Shown one piece after another: positions 39,900 through 48,160 of a DNA stretch of 64,000 nucleotides (positions are counted from its first letter, which is position 1; each line of letters starts with the position of its first letter). The stretch comes from Mesorhizobium sp. 1M-11 (lineage in GTDB: Bacteria; Pseudomonadota; Alphaproteobacteria; Rhizobiales; Rhizobiaceae), in NCBI RefSeq assembly GCF_001303895.1, contig NZ_LJSD01000054.1, positions 142,284 to 206,283 on the forward strand, given 5' to 3'. Position numbers and translations under genes: made by a program. The notes under the pieces are model-generated. The model worked only from the letters and a program-made list of their open reading frames with translations. It was not told the DNA's origin and searched no databases.

Positions 39900-41518
39900 A
39901 GCGACTCCAGGAACTTAATCAGCGCGTCGCGCTCTTCGGCACCTGCAGCGGCGAAACGGTCGCGCGCCTTCTGGCCTTCGCCGCCATGCCACAGGATGGC
40001 TTCCGTCAGATTGCGGGCGCGGCCGTCATGCAGGAAGAAGGTGTGGCCGTTGACACGCTTGGTGAGCCCGATGCCCCAAAGCGGCGGCGTGCGCCATTCG
40101 TTGCCGGTGGCATCGCCCACGGCCTGGCCGTCGGCCAGGCCTTCACCCATGTCGTGCAGCAGGAAGTCGGAATACGGCCAGATCAACTGGAACGATTGCG
40201 CCTTGTTGGGTGCGTCGCGGCGTGTGACGAATTTCGGCGTGTGGCAGGACACGCAGCCCATCTCGTAGAAAGCCTTCTTGCCGGCCAGCACCGGCTGCTT
40301 GTTGATGTCGCGGCGCGCCGGCACAGCCAGGTTCTGGGAATAGAAGGTGACGAGGTCCATGACCGGCGGCGGTGCCTCGACCGGCCCCAGCCGCTCCTGC
40401 ACGCCGTTCGGCATGTCCAGACATGCCTTTTCGGCCTTCGTGCAATCGCCCCAATGCTGCGGCTTCTCGGGCGTCGAGATGCCGATGTCGCCGGCGAAGG
40501 CATCCGCCGACTGCTGGCGGATCGACGGGGTCTGCGCCTTCCAGCCCAAGCGGCCGAGCGTGAGTTCGCCGCTGAGGGCATCACGCACCATGTTCGGGCG
40601 GCCGGAGATGCCATCGCCATCGCGGTCATCCGGATCGGCTTTGGCCAGGATGTCGGCTGGGTGGATCTGCTCGACCAGACCAAGCCCGATCATCGCAGGG
40701 GTCACCCGCGGCGAAAGCGTCGTGCCCGGATGCATCGGACCGTAGGCAAGATCGTCGACCGCGTAGCTCGGCTTGCGCAGCGACACTTTGGTGCCGTCGC
40801 CGAGCATCACCGGCTGCTCGGCATAGGTGATGCGCATGCGCCCTTCGCCGGCGAGACCGGGCACGGCGAGGTCCTGCAACTGCGCGCCATAGGTCGGATC
40901 AGGGAAATTCAGCACCTTGCGCGCGGCGCGATCAGCCTTTTCCTCTTCGGTCGAGGCTTCGCGCGCCAATCTCAGGAACATCGAGGTGGCGTCGGCATTG
41001 CCTTCCGGCGGATGGCCGCGACCGTCCTTCAGATGGCAGCTCTGGCAGGCGCGTGCATTGAACAGCGGCCCGAGCCCGTCCGACGCCTGCGTGGACGAGG
41101 GCGACGAAACCCAGTTCTTGCGGAAGATGGCGTTGCCGAGCTTGAAGGTGCCTTCTTCCTCGAAGGTGATGTTGGCCGAGGATTGCGAAAAGGCGTCGGC
41201 ATTGACGCGTTTCCTGGAGGTGCCGGCGCCGCCCTGCATCAACTCATACTCCTCCGGTTTGGAGAAGTCCGTCGTCGGCCTGGTGATGGCCTCGACGCGA
41301 GCGCGATCCTGCTCGGAAAGGTCGGTGCGCGTGGCAGGCAGCCCGGACGTATCGCCGGCAAGCGCGAGCGCGGCGGGCGACAAGGCCGCAAGCAATGCGG
41401 CAACGGCCAAATGGCGGGCAATTGGCCAGAAGACACCGACCATCCCGTTTAAGGGCTGGTCGGTCGGTTCAGGTGTTCCGCGCGGCGCGCGGCGCAACAA
41501 GTCTACGATGCGCCGCAT
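39896..41518 (-). CDS. Di-haem c-type oxidoreductase (thiol-oxidoreductase-like)
   Basis: A 540-aa periplasmic protein with two c-haem motifs, CQSCH (about residue 150) and CVSCH (about 428), and family signatures FNARACQSCHLKDGRGHPPEG and RTPPLWGIGLTKRVNGHTFFLHDGRARNLTEAILWHGGE. It belongs to the di-haem oxidoreductase (DHOR, DUF1111) family. ATG 41518 follows AGGA; an internal Met at residue 26 starts a more normal signal peptide and may be the true start. The family accompanies imelysins and probably transfers electrons during iron uptake. It lies 11 nt after bfr. Confidence 0.88.
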   Translation of the reverse strand: MRRIVDLLRRAPRGTPEPTDQPLNGMVGVFWPIARHLAVAALLAALSPAALALAGDTSGLPATRTDLSEQDRARVEAITRPTTDFSKPEEYELMQGGAGTSRKRVNADAFSQSSANITFEEEGTFKLGNAIFRKNWVSSPSSTQASDGLGPLFNARACQSCHLKDGRGHPPEGNADATSMFLRLAREASTEEEKADRAARKVLNFPDPTYGAQLQDLAVPGLAGEGRMRITYAEQPVMLGDGTKVSLRKPSYAVDDLAYGPMHPGTTLSPRVTPAMIGLGLVEQIHPADILAKADPDDRDGDGISGRPNMVRDALSGELTLGRLGWKAQTPSIRQQSADAFAGDIGISTPEKPQHWGDCTKAEKACLDMPNGVQERLGPVEAPPPVMDLVTFYSQNLAVPARRDINKQPVLAGKKAFYEMGCVSCHTPKFVTRRDAPNKAQSFQLIWPYSDFLLHDMGEGLADGQAVGDATGNEWRTPPLWGIGLTKRVNGHTFFLHDGRARNLTEAILWHGGEGQKARDRFAAAGAEERDALIKFLESL

Positions 41519-41529
41519 GCGCGCATGTC

Positions 41530-42015
41530 CTATTCCGCTTCGTCGGCCGCATCCGCGTTGAGCAGGCCATATTTCTCTTCACCGATCGAGGTGAGGAGAT
41601 CGAGCTGGGTTTCGAGAAAGTCGATATGGCCCTCCTCGTCGGCCAGCAGTTCCTCGAACAGCTTCATGGTCACGTAGTCACCGAGTTGGGAGCAGATCTC
41701 GCGCGACTGCTTGTAGGAAGTGCGCGCGTCATACTCGCCGGCGAGGTCCGATTCCAGCACTTCCTTGACGTTCTGTCCGATCCGCAGCGGCGCGACCGAT
41801 TGCAGGTTCGGGTGCCCTTCAAGGAAGATGATGCGGGCCACCAGCTTGTCGGCGTGCTGCATCTCCTCGATCGATTCCGCCCGCTCCTTCTTGGCGAGCT
41901 TGGTGTAACCCCAGTCTTCCAGCAGGCGATAGTGGACCCAGTACTGGTTGACGGCACCGAGCTCCAGAAAAAGAGCTTCGTTAAGCCGCTCGATGACCTG
42001 TTTTTCGCCCTTCAT
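41530..42015 (-). CDS. bfr: Bacterioferritin
   Basis: A 161-aa ferritin-like protein starting at ATG 42015 (MKGEKQVIERLNEALFLELG) behind GGGAG. The di-iron ferroxidase ligands are present: Glu in LFLELGAVNQY, ExxH in ESIEEMQHADKLVARI, Glu in SDLAGEYDARTSY and ExxH in LLADEEGHIDFLETQ. The haem-ligand Met is in EMQHADKL. It stores iron in 24-mers and is served by the ferredoxin whose gene overlaps by 35 nt. Confidence 0.96.
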   Translation of the reverse strand: MKGEKQVIERLNEALFLELGAVNQYWVHYRLLEDWGYTKLAKKERAESIEEMQHADKLVARIIFLEGHPNLQSVAPLRIGQNVKEVLESDLAGEYDARTSYKQSREICSQLGDYVTMKLFEELLADEEGHIDFLETQLDLLTSIGEEKYGLLNADAADEAE

Positions 42016-42292
42016 GGGTTTTGCTCCCGTATTGGACACGCAGCTCTCTCACGCGGTCCAGGTGTGAAACGATATCCACGCCGCCCGCCTCCGAGCGAGC
42101 GTGGTAGTTCTCGGTGACCCGAATGATCGTTTCCACCACATTTGGGAAGCAGCCGCAACAGCGACCACGCTTGCGCATGGAATGATAGACCTTGGCCGGC
42201 ACGATAAGCTGCCACGGATCTTCATCCAGCAAGGCGACGATTGCCTGCTCGATCTCCTTTTCGGTGATGATATTGCAATGACAGATCAGCAT
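41981..42292 (-). CDS. bfd: Bacterioferritin-associated ferredoxin
   Basis: A 103-aa [2Fe-2S] protein. The cluster ligands are in LICHCNIIT (Cys4, Cys6) and RCCGCFPNVVE (second pair about residues 45-48). It reduces Fe(III) in bacterioferritin and mobilises iron. E. coli Bfd is 64 aa; here about 30 extra residues at the C-terminus are read in a different frame over the first 35 nt of bfr. The tail may or may not be functional. Confidence 0.92.
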   Translation of the reverse strand: MLICHCNIITEKEIEQAIVALLDEDPWQLIVPAKVYHSMRKRGRCCGCFPNVVETIIRVTENYHARSEAGGVDIVSHLDRVRELRVQYGSKTHEGRKTGHRAA

Positions 42293-42311
42293 TTGCGGTT
42301 CTGGATGGCTG

Positions 42312-42376
42312 GCGGCGCCTCACCGGCGCCGCATGGCTTTCTGGGTTACTTGTTCGCGCCCGCCTCATCGGCGGGC
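42312..42376. repeat. Two GC-rich hairpins between the imelysin and bfd genes
   Basis: GCGGCGCC / GGCGCCGC (42312-42332, loop TCACC) and GCCCGCC / GGCGGGC (42358-42376, loop TCATC). They have no T tract. They fill the 93-nt gap and could stabilise or partly terminate the imelysin transcript before bfd-bfr. Confidence 0.6.
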
Positions 42377-42385
42377 ACCATGCCC

Positions 42386-43690
42386 CTACTTGAACACCTT
42401 GTCGGGCGAATCGAGGCTGTCCGAACCTTCGAAGGCGATGGCGTCCAGCTTCAGCGCCGCAACCACGCGCTCGATCGACTTTGTCTGGTCGACCAGCGCA
42501 TCGATCGCCGCCTGCACGGTGGCGTTGCCGTCCTTGTTGCCTTCGCCGATCTGCTGGTCGTAGGCCTCGCCGCCTTCCGCGCGCGCCTTGATCGCCTCCA
42601 TCTTGGCGACGCTTGTCTCGAGCTTGCCGGTGACTTCCTTGTCGAGCGCCGGATCGAGCGCCTTGACCAGCTCGGCAACGGAAGGCCCGGAAACGGTGCT
42701 GCCGTCGACACGCTTGTAGCTCGCGAGGTAGGCGTCACGGATGCCGACGGCGTCATAGAGGTGCGAGTTGTAGGTGTTGTCGGAGAAGCAGTCGTGCTCT
42801 TCTTCCGGATCGTGCAGCAACAGGCCGAGCTTCATGCGTTCGCCGGCCAGCTCGCCATAGGAGAGCGAGCCCATGCCGGTCAGGATGACCGAGATGCCGG
42901 CCTTGGGATCGCCATCGGCGAGCGCCTTGCGCGCCGCGCCACCTTCCTTCCAGTTGCCGACCATCTCCTCCAGATCGGCCACCAAGAGGTCGCTGGCCGC
43001 CTTCAGATATTCGGCGCGGCGGTCGCAATTGCCGCCGGTGCAGTTCTTGGCGTCGTAGTCGGTGAAGGGGCGGTTGCCGGCACCCGGGCCGGTACCGTTC
43101 AGATCCTGCCCCCAGAGCAGGAATTCGATGGCGTGATAGCCGGTGGCGACGTTGGCTTCGATGTCGCCTGCTTCCTGCAGCGTGCCCGACAGGAATTCCT
43201 TGGTCAGCTTGGAAGCATCGATCTTCTTGCCATCGATCTCGATTTCCTTGTTGGCGACGACATTCGCCGTATAGAGCGCATTCTCGTCGGACTGGGTGCC
43301 GTAGCTCTTGTCGACATAGTCGATCAGGCCTTCGTCGAGCGGCCATGCATTCACCCGGCCCTCCCAGTCGTCGACGATCGGATTGCCGAAACGATAGACC
43401 TCGGTCTGCTGGTAAGGCACGCGTGCCGCCTTCCAGGCCGTGCGGGCAGCATCGAGGGTTTCCTGCGACGGCTTGGCGATCAGCGCATCGACGGCGGCAT
43501 CCAGCGCCTTGGCGGTGGTCAGCGAGTCCTCATATTTGGCGAGCGCAATATCGGAATAGGTCTTGATGACCGCCTTCGGGTCGGTTTCCGCCTTGGCGGG
43601 CAGCGCGAAGATGGCCGTGGTCAGCGCCAGCGTGGCGGCGATCGCGACGATCTTGCCGCCGAAGCGTGCCGTCACCTTCTTGTTCTGCAT
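42386..43690 (-). CDS. irpA: Imelysin (iron-regulated periplasmic protein, IrpA-like)
   Basis: A 434-aa exported protein starting at ATG 43690 behind GGGAGA; the longer frame upstream is rejected. A Sec signal peptide ends near residue 32 (LPAKAETDP). The imelysin hallmark GYHAIEFLLWGQDLNGTGPG (GxHxxE, about residue 165-184) is intact, and a cysteine pair NCTGGNCD follows. The family (IrpA, ICMP) is induced by iron limitation and works in periplasmic iron uptake. A 23-bp ICE-like palindrome lies 310 nt upstream. It is the first gene of the run to DUF1513. Confidence 0.9.
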   Translation of the reverse strand: MQNKKVTARFGGKIVAIAATLALTTAIFALPAKAETDPKAVIKTYSDIALAKYEDSLTTAKALDAAVDALIAKPSQETLDAARTAWKAARVPYQQTEVYRFGNPIVDDWEGRVNAWPLDEGLIDYVDKSYGTQSDENALYTANVVANKEIEIDGKKIDASKLTKEFLSGTLQEAGDIEANVATGYHAIEFLLWGQDLNGTGPGAGNRPFTDYDAKNCTGGNCDRRAEYLKAASDLLVADLEEMVGNWKEGGAARKALADGDPKAGISVILTGMGSLSYGELAGERMKLGLLLHDPEEEHDCFSDNTYNSHLYDAVGIRDAYLASYKRVDGSTVSGPSVAELVKALDPALDKEVTGKLETSVAKMEAIKARAEGGEAYDQQIGEGNKDGNATVQAAIDALVDQTKSIERVVAALKLDAIAFEGSDSLDSPDKVFK

Positions 43691-44193
43691 TTCAAACGTC
43701 TCCCTCGGGACAATCACAATCAATGATGGGCAATGACCAGCCCCGGAAAACGAGGTCCCGGCCGGCAGATGGCGCAAACTACGAGAAAAAGGCATGCGGA
43801 CGCGGCGACAGCTGTCGCGAAAGGCCGAGCGGATAACCGCCGGAAGGCGCGGCGCACGCGGGAAAAGCAATGGACTGCCTCCAATCGAAAGGGTTCAAGG
43901 CCCAGACATCAAAGGAATGCGCGGGGTTGCGCGAGCTCCCATAAAGCTGCGAGAAAGGCGAAAGTCAATGCAATTCGGCAATAAAGCCTTTCAAAACAAT
44001 AGTTTAGAATAATTCTAAACTAGAAGGATCAAGTTTACGCCGCATTTGCACATGGCGATGGTTCCGAAATGGCCCAAGAGATGGCATTGACAGCCGGCTG
44101 TCCAGGGTGCGACCCGCAGGTGGCCTCTTGTGGCGGCAGCGGACAATTGCCACTTGCGGCATCGATCTAAATTCCATGCGAAGGCGGGTTGTG
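43691..44193. other. 503-nt intergenic region between imelysin and the ferredoxin reductase
   Basis: No convincing gene is seen. The region holds the divergent promoters and a 23-bp palindrome at 44000-44022. Between 43760 and 43960 it is purine-rich on the plus strand with open frames of no recognisable content. Confidence 0.5.
44000..44022. promoter_or_regulatory. 23-bp perfect palindrome, Irr/ICE-type iron box
   Basis: TAGTTTAGAAT, a central A, and ATTCTAAACTA form a perfect 23-bp palindrome. The core TTTAGAA-N3-TTCTAAA matches the iron control element bound by Irr in Rhizobiales. It lies 310 nt before the imelysin gene (minus) and 172 nt before the ferredoxin reductase (plus). Irr binding and its sign are inference. 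Confidence 0.85.
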
Positions 44194-45438
44194 ATGAAGA
44201 ATGGTGTCGTCATTGTCGGAACCGGCCATGCCGGGGTTCAGGCTGCAGCCAGCCTGCGCGAGGAAGGCTATGACGGTCCGGTCGTGCTTCTCGGCGACGA
44301 GAAGGATCTGCCCTATCACAAGCCGCCGCTGTCCAAGACCTTCATAAAGGACGCCGAGGCCAAGCCGCAGCCGCTGCGCGGCGAAACCTTCTATTCCGGT
44401 CACGATATCGACCTCCGGCCTGGCCTCCGTATCGAGCGCATCGACACAGGCGCGCAGGTGCTCGATGTCACGGGGGGCGGCACCATCCCGTTCGACCGGC
44501 TGATCCTGGCCACCGGTTCGCGGCCGAGATTGCTGCCCTTGCCGGGCAGCAATCTCGCCGGCGTCATTTCACTGCGTTCACTGGACGATGCCCGCATCAT
44601 CCGCGAACTCAGCACTGCGGCATCCGATGCCGTCATCCTCGGTGGCGGTTTCATAGGGCTGGAGATCGCAGCGACGCTCAGCGCCGGCGGGCGCCGGGTG
44701 ACCGTGGTCGAGGCAGCGGATCGGGTGCTCGGCCGTGCCGTCGCACCGGTCATCGCTGCCCATGTCCACGAGAGGCTGATTGCCGGCGGCGTTCGCATCC
44801 TGACCGGCACCACCGTCGCCAGACTGGACGGCGAAAACGGCCACGTCACGGCGGCCGTCACCTCGTCTGGAGAACGGCTGCCGGCACAGCTCGTCATCGT
44901 CGGCGTCGGCGTGGTGCCGAATGTCGAACTGGCCGAAGCGGCGGGCATCGCCATCGGCAACGGCATTCGCATCGACACAAGGATGCGCACCTCATTGCCC
45001 GAAGTGCTGGCCGTGGGCGATGTCGCCAACTACCGGCATTGGGCGACAGATACGGATGTCCGCCTGGAATCCGTGCAGAACGCCACCGACCAGGCCAAGC
45101 TTGCCGCGCGCACCATCCTGGGCCACGAAGACACCTATTCGGCCGTGCCCTGGTTCTGGTCCGACATCGGCGACATGAAATTGCAGATGGTCGGGCTGAC
45201 GACCGCCGGCGACCGGCACATCGTTTCGGGCGACGCCACGGAGAACAAGCTTTCCGTCTATCATTTCTGCGGCGACCGGCTGATCGCCATCGAATCCATC
45301 AATCGGCCGGCCGATCACATGCTCGGCCGCAAGATGCTGGGCGCGGGCTTCTCGCCGACACCCTCCCAGGTCGAGGCCGGAACCGACGCGCTGAAGGCGG
45401 CTCTTGCGGCACACCAGCAGGCCGAGCCCGCCGCTTAA
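44194..45438 (+). CDS. Ferredoxin-NAD(P)+ reductase, rhodocoxin/putidaredoxin reductase type
   Basis: A 414-aa FAD flavoprotein; start ATG 44194. Two dinucleotide folds are visible: FAD GTGHAGVQAAASLRE (about residues 8-22) and NAD GGGFIGLEIAATL (about 149-161), plus the FAD-contact VLAVGDVANY (about 272-281). The C-terminal reductase domain follows. Such enzymes pass electrons from NADH to a [2Fe-2S] ferredoxin; Bfd in the divergent operon is a candidate acceptor. The ICE palindrome upstream supports an iron role. Confidence 0.88.
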   Translation: MKNGVVIVGTGHAGVQAAASLREEGYDGPVVLLGDEKDLPYHKPPLSKTFIKDAEAKPQPLRGETFYSGHDIDLRPGLRIERIDTGAQVLDVTGGGTIPFDRLILATGSRPRLLPLPGSNLAGVISLRSLDDARIIRELSTAASDAVILGGGFIGLEIAATLSAGGRRVTVVEAADRVLGRAVAPVIAAHVHERLIAGGVRILTGTTVARLDGENGHVTAAVTSSGERLPAQLVIVGVGVVPNVELAEAAGIAIGNGIRIDTRMRTSLPEVLAVGDVANYRHWATDTDVRLESVQNATDQAKLAARTILGHEDTYSAVPWFWSDIGDMKLQMVGLTTAGDRHIVSGDATENKLSVYHFCGDRLIAIESINRPADHMLGRKMLGAGFSPTPSQVEAGTDALKAALAAHQQAEPAA

Positions 45439-45545
45439 TCGACCCTGACGAGCCGGAGGCTGGATCAGATTCACGTGCCGCGTGGAACTGCGCGAATGCC
45501 GGACGGCGCGTTATGGGGTTTCTCGATTATACCGTGCAGCTACAA

Positions 45546-45650
45546 TTGGAGCGCCGTGTGTCCATTCGGACGCACAAAGGACGTTCTAACGCTTTGAACC
45601 TGCGCATCGTGCTTTTCGAAAATCGGTTCCGGTTTTCTGGCCGATGCGCT
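45546..45650. repeat. Dispersed palindromic repeat, copy A
   Basis: A 105-bp element starting TTGGAGCG and ending near GATGCGCT. Two hairpins: GTGTGTCC / GGACGCAC, and GCATCG ... CGATGC enclosing CGAAAATCGG / CCGGTTTTC. It aligns along its length with the element at 60732-60833. It ends 10 nt before the EamA start and so forms its leader. Confidence 0.85.
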
Positions 45651-45660
45651 GAAGACGTCC

Positions 45661-46548
45661 ATGGAGTCGAGTTTGCAGAACGCACCCGACAAGGCGGCAG
45701 TGGATCCATCGTCCTCGCAGTTGGGGCTGGCCGTGCTGATGGCGGTCGCGGCGATGATCTCGGTGCAACTGGGGGCAGCGCTGGCGCGGCCTGCCATGGA
45801 CAGCTTCGGCCCCTTTGCGGTGACCTGGGGCCGCCTCGCCTGGGCCGCGATCCTGCTCTGGCTCGTCGTGCGTCCCGATATCCGGACCTACCAGCCGCGA
45901 GACCTTGCCGCCGCACTGGCGCTGGGAGCCACGATCGCGGTCATGACGCTGACCTTCTACCTGGCAATCATGCGTGTGCCGCTTGGCCTTGTCGTCGCCA
46001 TCGAGTTTCTCGGCCCCCTCGGCGTTGCGGCCTTTGGTTTTGCCCGCAGCTGGCGCCTGATCTGGCTGGTGCTTGCCTTCGCCGGCGTGCTGCTTCTGGT
46101 GCGGAATCTGGAAGGATGGACGGTCGATCTGCTCGGCGTGGCCTTCGCCTTGACGGCAGGCGCGGGCTGGGGCTCATATATCCTGCTGAACAAACGCGTG
46201 GGCAGCGCCTTCAGAGGCCTCGACGGCCTGGCCATATCCTTCGTGGCCTCGGCGCTCATCGCCACACCTTTTGGCCTCCAAGAGGTCGGCCTCAACCTCC
46301 CTGCCGGTCTGGTCCTTCAAACGGTCGGCCTCGCCATACTGACCCCGCTCTTGCCTTATGTGCTGGAGATGCAGGCCCTGCGCCGATTGCCTTCGGCTAC
46401 GTTCGGCATCCTCATGAGCGCCGAACCCGGCATCGGCGCGCTCGCCGGCTATCTCATCCTGCATGAGCCGCTGAGCCCGCAGCAGATCACCGGCATCGCC
46501 TGCGTCATCTGCGCCAGCGTCGGTGCGACGATCAGCGCCCGAACCTGA
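45661..46548 (+). CDS. EamA (RhtA-type) drug/metabolite exporter
   Basis: A 295-aa inner-membrane protein with ten TM segments in two EamA repeats. It resembles the RhtA threonine/homoserine exporter group: FGPFAVTWGRLAWAAILL (about residue 44-61), MRVPLGLVVAIEFLGPLGVA (about 101-120) and LRRLPSATFGILMSAEPGIGALAGYLILHE (about 242-271). The substrate is unknown. A dispersed repeat immediately precedes the start and a bidirectional terminator follows. Confidence 0.85.
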   Translation: MESSLQNAPDKAAVDPSSSQLGLAVLMAVAAMISVQLGAALARPAMDSFGPFAVTWGRLAWAAILLWLVVRPDIRTYQPRDLAAALALGATIAVMTLTFYLAIMRVPLGLVVAIEFLGPLGVAAFGFARSWRLIWLVLAFAGVLLLVRNLEGWTVDLLGVAFALTAGAGWGSYILLNKRVGSAFRGLDGLAISFVASALIATPFGLQEVGLNLPAGLVLQTVGLAILTPLLPYVLEMQALRRLPSATFGILMSAEPGIGALAGYLILHEPLSPQQITGIACVICASVGATISART

Positions 46549-46563
46549 TGCGTGCAGCGAAAT

Positions 46564-46604
46564 ATGAAAGAGGCCGGCGCCTGACGGGCACCGGCCTCTT
46601 TCAT
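46564..46604. terminator. Bidirectional terminator between eamA-type gene and gabT
   Basis: Perfect 14-bp arms ATGAAAGAGGCCGG / CCGGCCTCTTTCAT flank a 13-nt loop. The A/T-rich outer ends give CTCTTTCAT on both strands. It lies between convergent stops. Confidence 0.75.
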
Positions 46605-46624
46605 TGAGCAGGGAGCGGTAGAGC

Positions 46625-47899
46625 TTACGCCCGTGCCGCCCGGATCGAGTCCTCGAGGATGTCGAGCGCCTCGGTCATGACATTGTCCTGGACGGTGATC
46701 GGCGCCAGGAAGCGGATGACGTTGCCGTAGACGCCGCAAGTGAGCAGGATGAGGCCCTTGTCCAGCGCCTTCAGCCGTACATTGTTGGCGAATTCCGCCG
46801 ACGGCAGCTTGGTCTTCACGTCGTTGAACTCGACCGCGTTCATGAAGCCGGGGCCGCGGATGTCGACGATCTCGGGCACGTCGTCGCGCAATGCCTCCAG
46901 CCGCTGCTTAAGCCGGGAGCCAAGCGCATTGGCGCGGTCGTTGAGCTTCTCCTCCTCGATCACGTCGAGCACCGCGTTGGCCGCGGCGACGCCGAGCGGG
47001 TTGCCGGCATAGGTGCCGCCGAGGCCGCCGGGGTTCGGCGAGTCCATCAATTCGGCGCGGCCGGTGACGGCCGAAAGCGGGAAGCCGCCGGCAAGGCTCT
47101 TGGCCATGGTGGTGAGGTCCGGCGCAACGTCGTGGTGTTCCATCGCGAACATCTTGCCGGTACGGGCAAAGCCGGTCTGCACCTCGTCGGCGATCAGCAG
47201 GATGCCGTGCTGGTCGCAGATCTTGCGCAGCGCCGAGACGAAGTCGCGCGGTGCCTCGTAGAAGCCGCCTTCACCCTGCACGGGTTCGACGATGATGGCC
47301 GCAACCCGGGCCGGATCGACATCGGCCTTGAACAGCTTGTCGAGCGCGGCCAGCGAATCCGCCGTGGTCACACCATGCAGCGCGACCGGGAACGGCACGT
47401 GGAAGACGTCGCCGGGCATCGCGCCGAAGCCGGCCTTGTAGGGCTGGACCTTGCCCGTCAGCGCCATGCCCATGAAGGTGCGGCCGTGGAAGGCGCCGGT
47501 GAAGGCGACAACCGCCTGACGGCCGGTGGCGTGGCGCGCGATCTTGACGGCGTTCTCGACCGCTTCCGCGCCCGTGGTGGCAAAGATGGTCTTCTTGTCA
47601 AACTTGCCCGGCAGCAAGCCGTTCAGGCGTTCGGCCAGCCGGACGTAATTCTCGTAGGGCACTACCTGATGGCAGGTGTGGGTGAAGCGGTCGAGCTGCG
47701 CCTTGACAGCCTCAATCACCTTGGGATGGCGATGGCCGGTGTTGACCACGGCGATGCCCGAGGCGAAGTCGATATAGCGGCGACCCTCGACGTCCCAGAT
47801 CTCGGAATTTTCGGCGCGCTCGGCATAGATCTGCGTCGTCATGCCGACGCCGCGCGAGATGGCGGCATTCTTGCGGGCGGAAATGGTCGCGTTGCTCAT
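46625..47899 (-). CDS. gabT: 4-aminobutyrate aminotransferase
   Basis: A 424-aa class III PLP aminotransferase converting GABA and 2-oxoglutarate to succinate semialdehyde and glutamate. FATTGAEAVENAVKIAR (PLP phosphate), AFTGAFHGRTFMGMALTG, LIADEVQTGFARTGKMFA (Asp binding the pyridine N) and TTMAKSLAGGFPLSAV with the Schiff-base Lys are present. Length and motifs match GabT. No gabD is adjacent; related omega-transaminases cannot be fully excluded. Confidence 0.93.
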   Translation of the reverse strand: MSNATISARKNAAISRGVGMTTQIYAERAENSEIWDVEGRRYIDFASGIAVVNTGHRHPKVIEAVKAQLDRFTHTCHQVVPYENYVRLAERLNGLLPGKFDKKTIFATTGAEAVENAVKIARHATGRQAVVAFTGAFHGRTFMGMALTGKVQPYKAGFGAMPGDVFHVPFPVALHGVTTADSLAALDKLFKADVDPARVAAIIVEPVQGEGGFYEAPRDFVSALRKICDQHGILLIADEVQTGFARTGKMFAMEHHDVAPDLTTMAKSLAGGFPLSAVTGRAELMDSPNPGGLGGTYAGNPLGVAAANAVLDVIEEEKLNDRANALGSRLKQRLEALRDDVPEIVDIRGPGFMNAVEFNDVKTKLPSAEFANNVRLKALDKGLILLTCGVYGNVIRFLAPITVQDNVMTEALDILEDSIRAARA

Positions 47900-48160
47900 C
47901 GTGCTTCTCTCCTCAAGGGCTTCGTTGCCCCGGTATCCTTCAGCTTTCGCCTAGCCTTCTGGCTTTATTTCCAACCCAACTCAAGCCGACAGCTTGGCCC
48001 AAGCCATTGTGCCTGCGCAAGCCGCCGTCTTTCGATTTCCGCCGCGTCAGCGGTACGAAATCAATGACCTATTTCAAATTCCAGACCGCAGGCTATCCTG
48101 CTCCCTCAATCAGCGTCCCTTCATGTCGAAGCGGCGCCCCCCGCGCACAGGTGCCCGGCC
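47900..48160. other. Divergent promoter region between gabT and the RND operon
   Basis: This 261-nt gap has no convincing gene. AATTGA-type and AT-rich patches near 48058-48080 may hold the RND promoter. No obvious TetR-like palindrome was found. Confidence 0.4.

Noticed and set aside
43733..44012. Small plus-strand open frames rich in Arg/Lys before the ferredoxin reductase
   Set aside because: Low-complexity translation without ribosome site or recognisable motif, overlapping each other in different frames.
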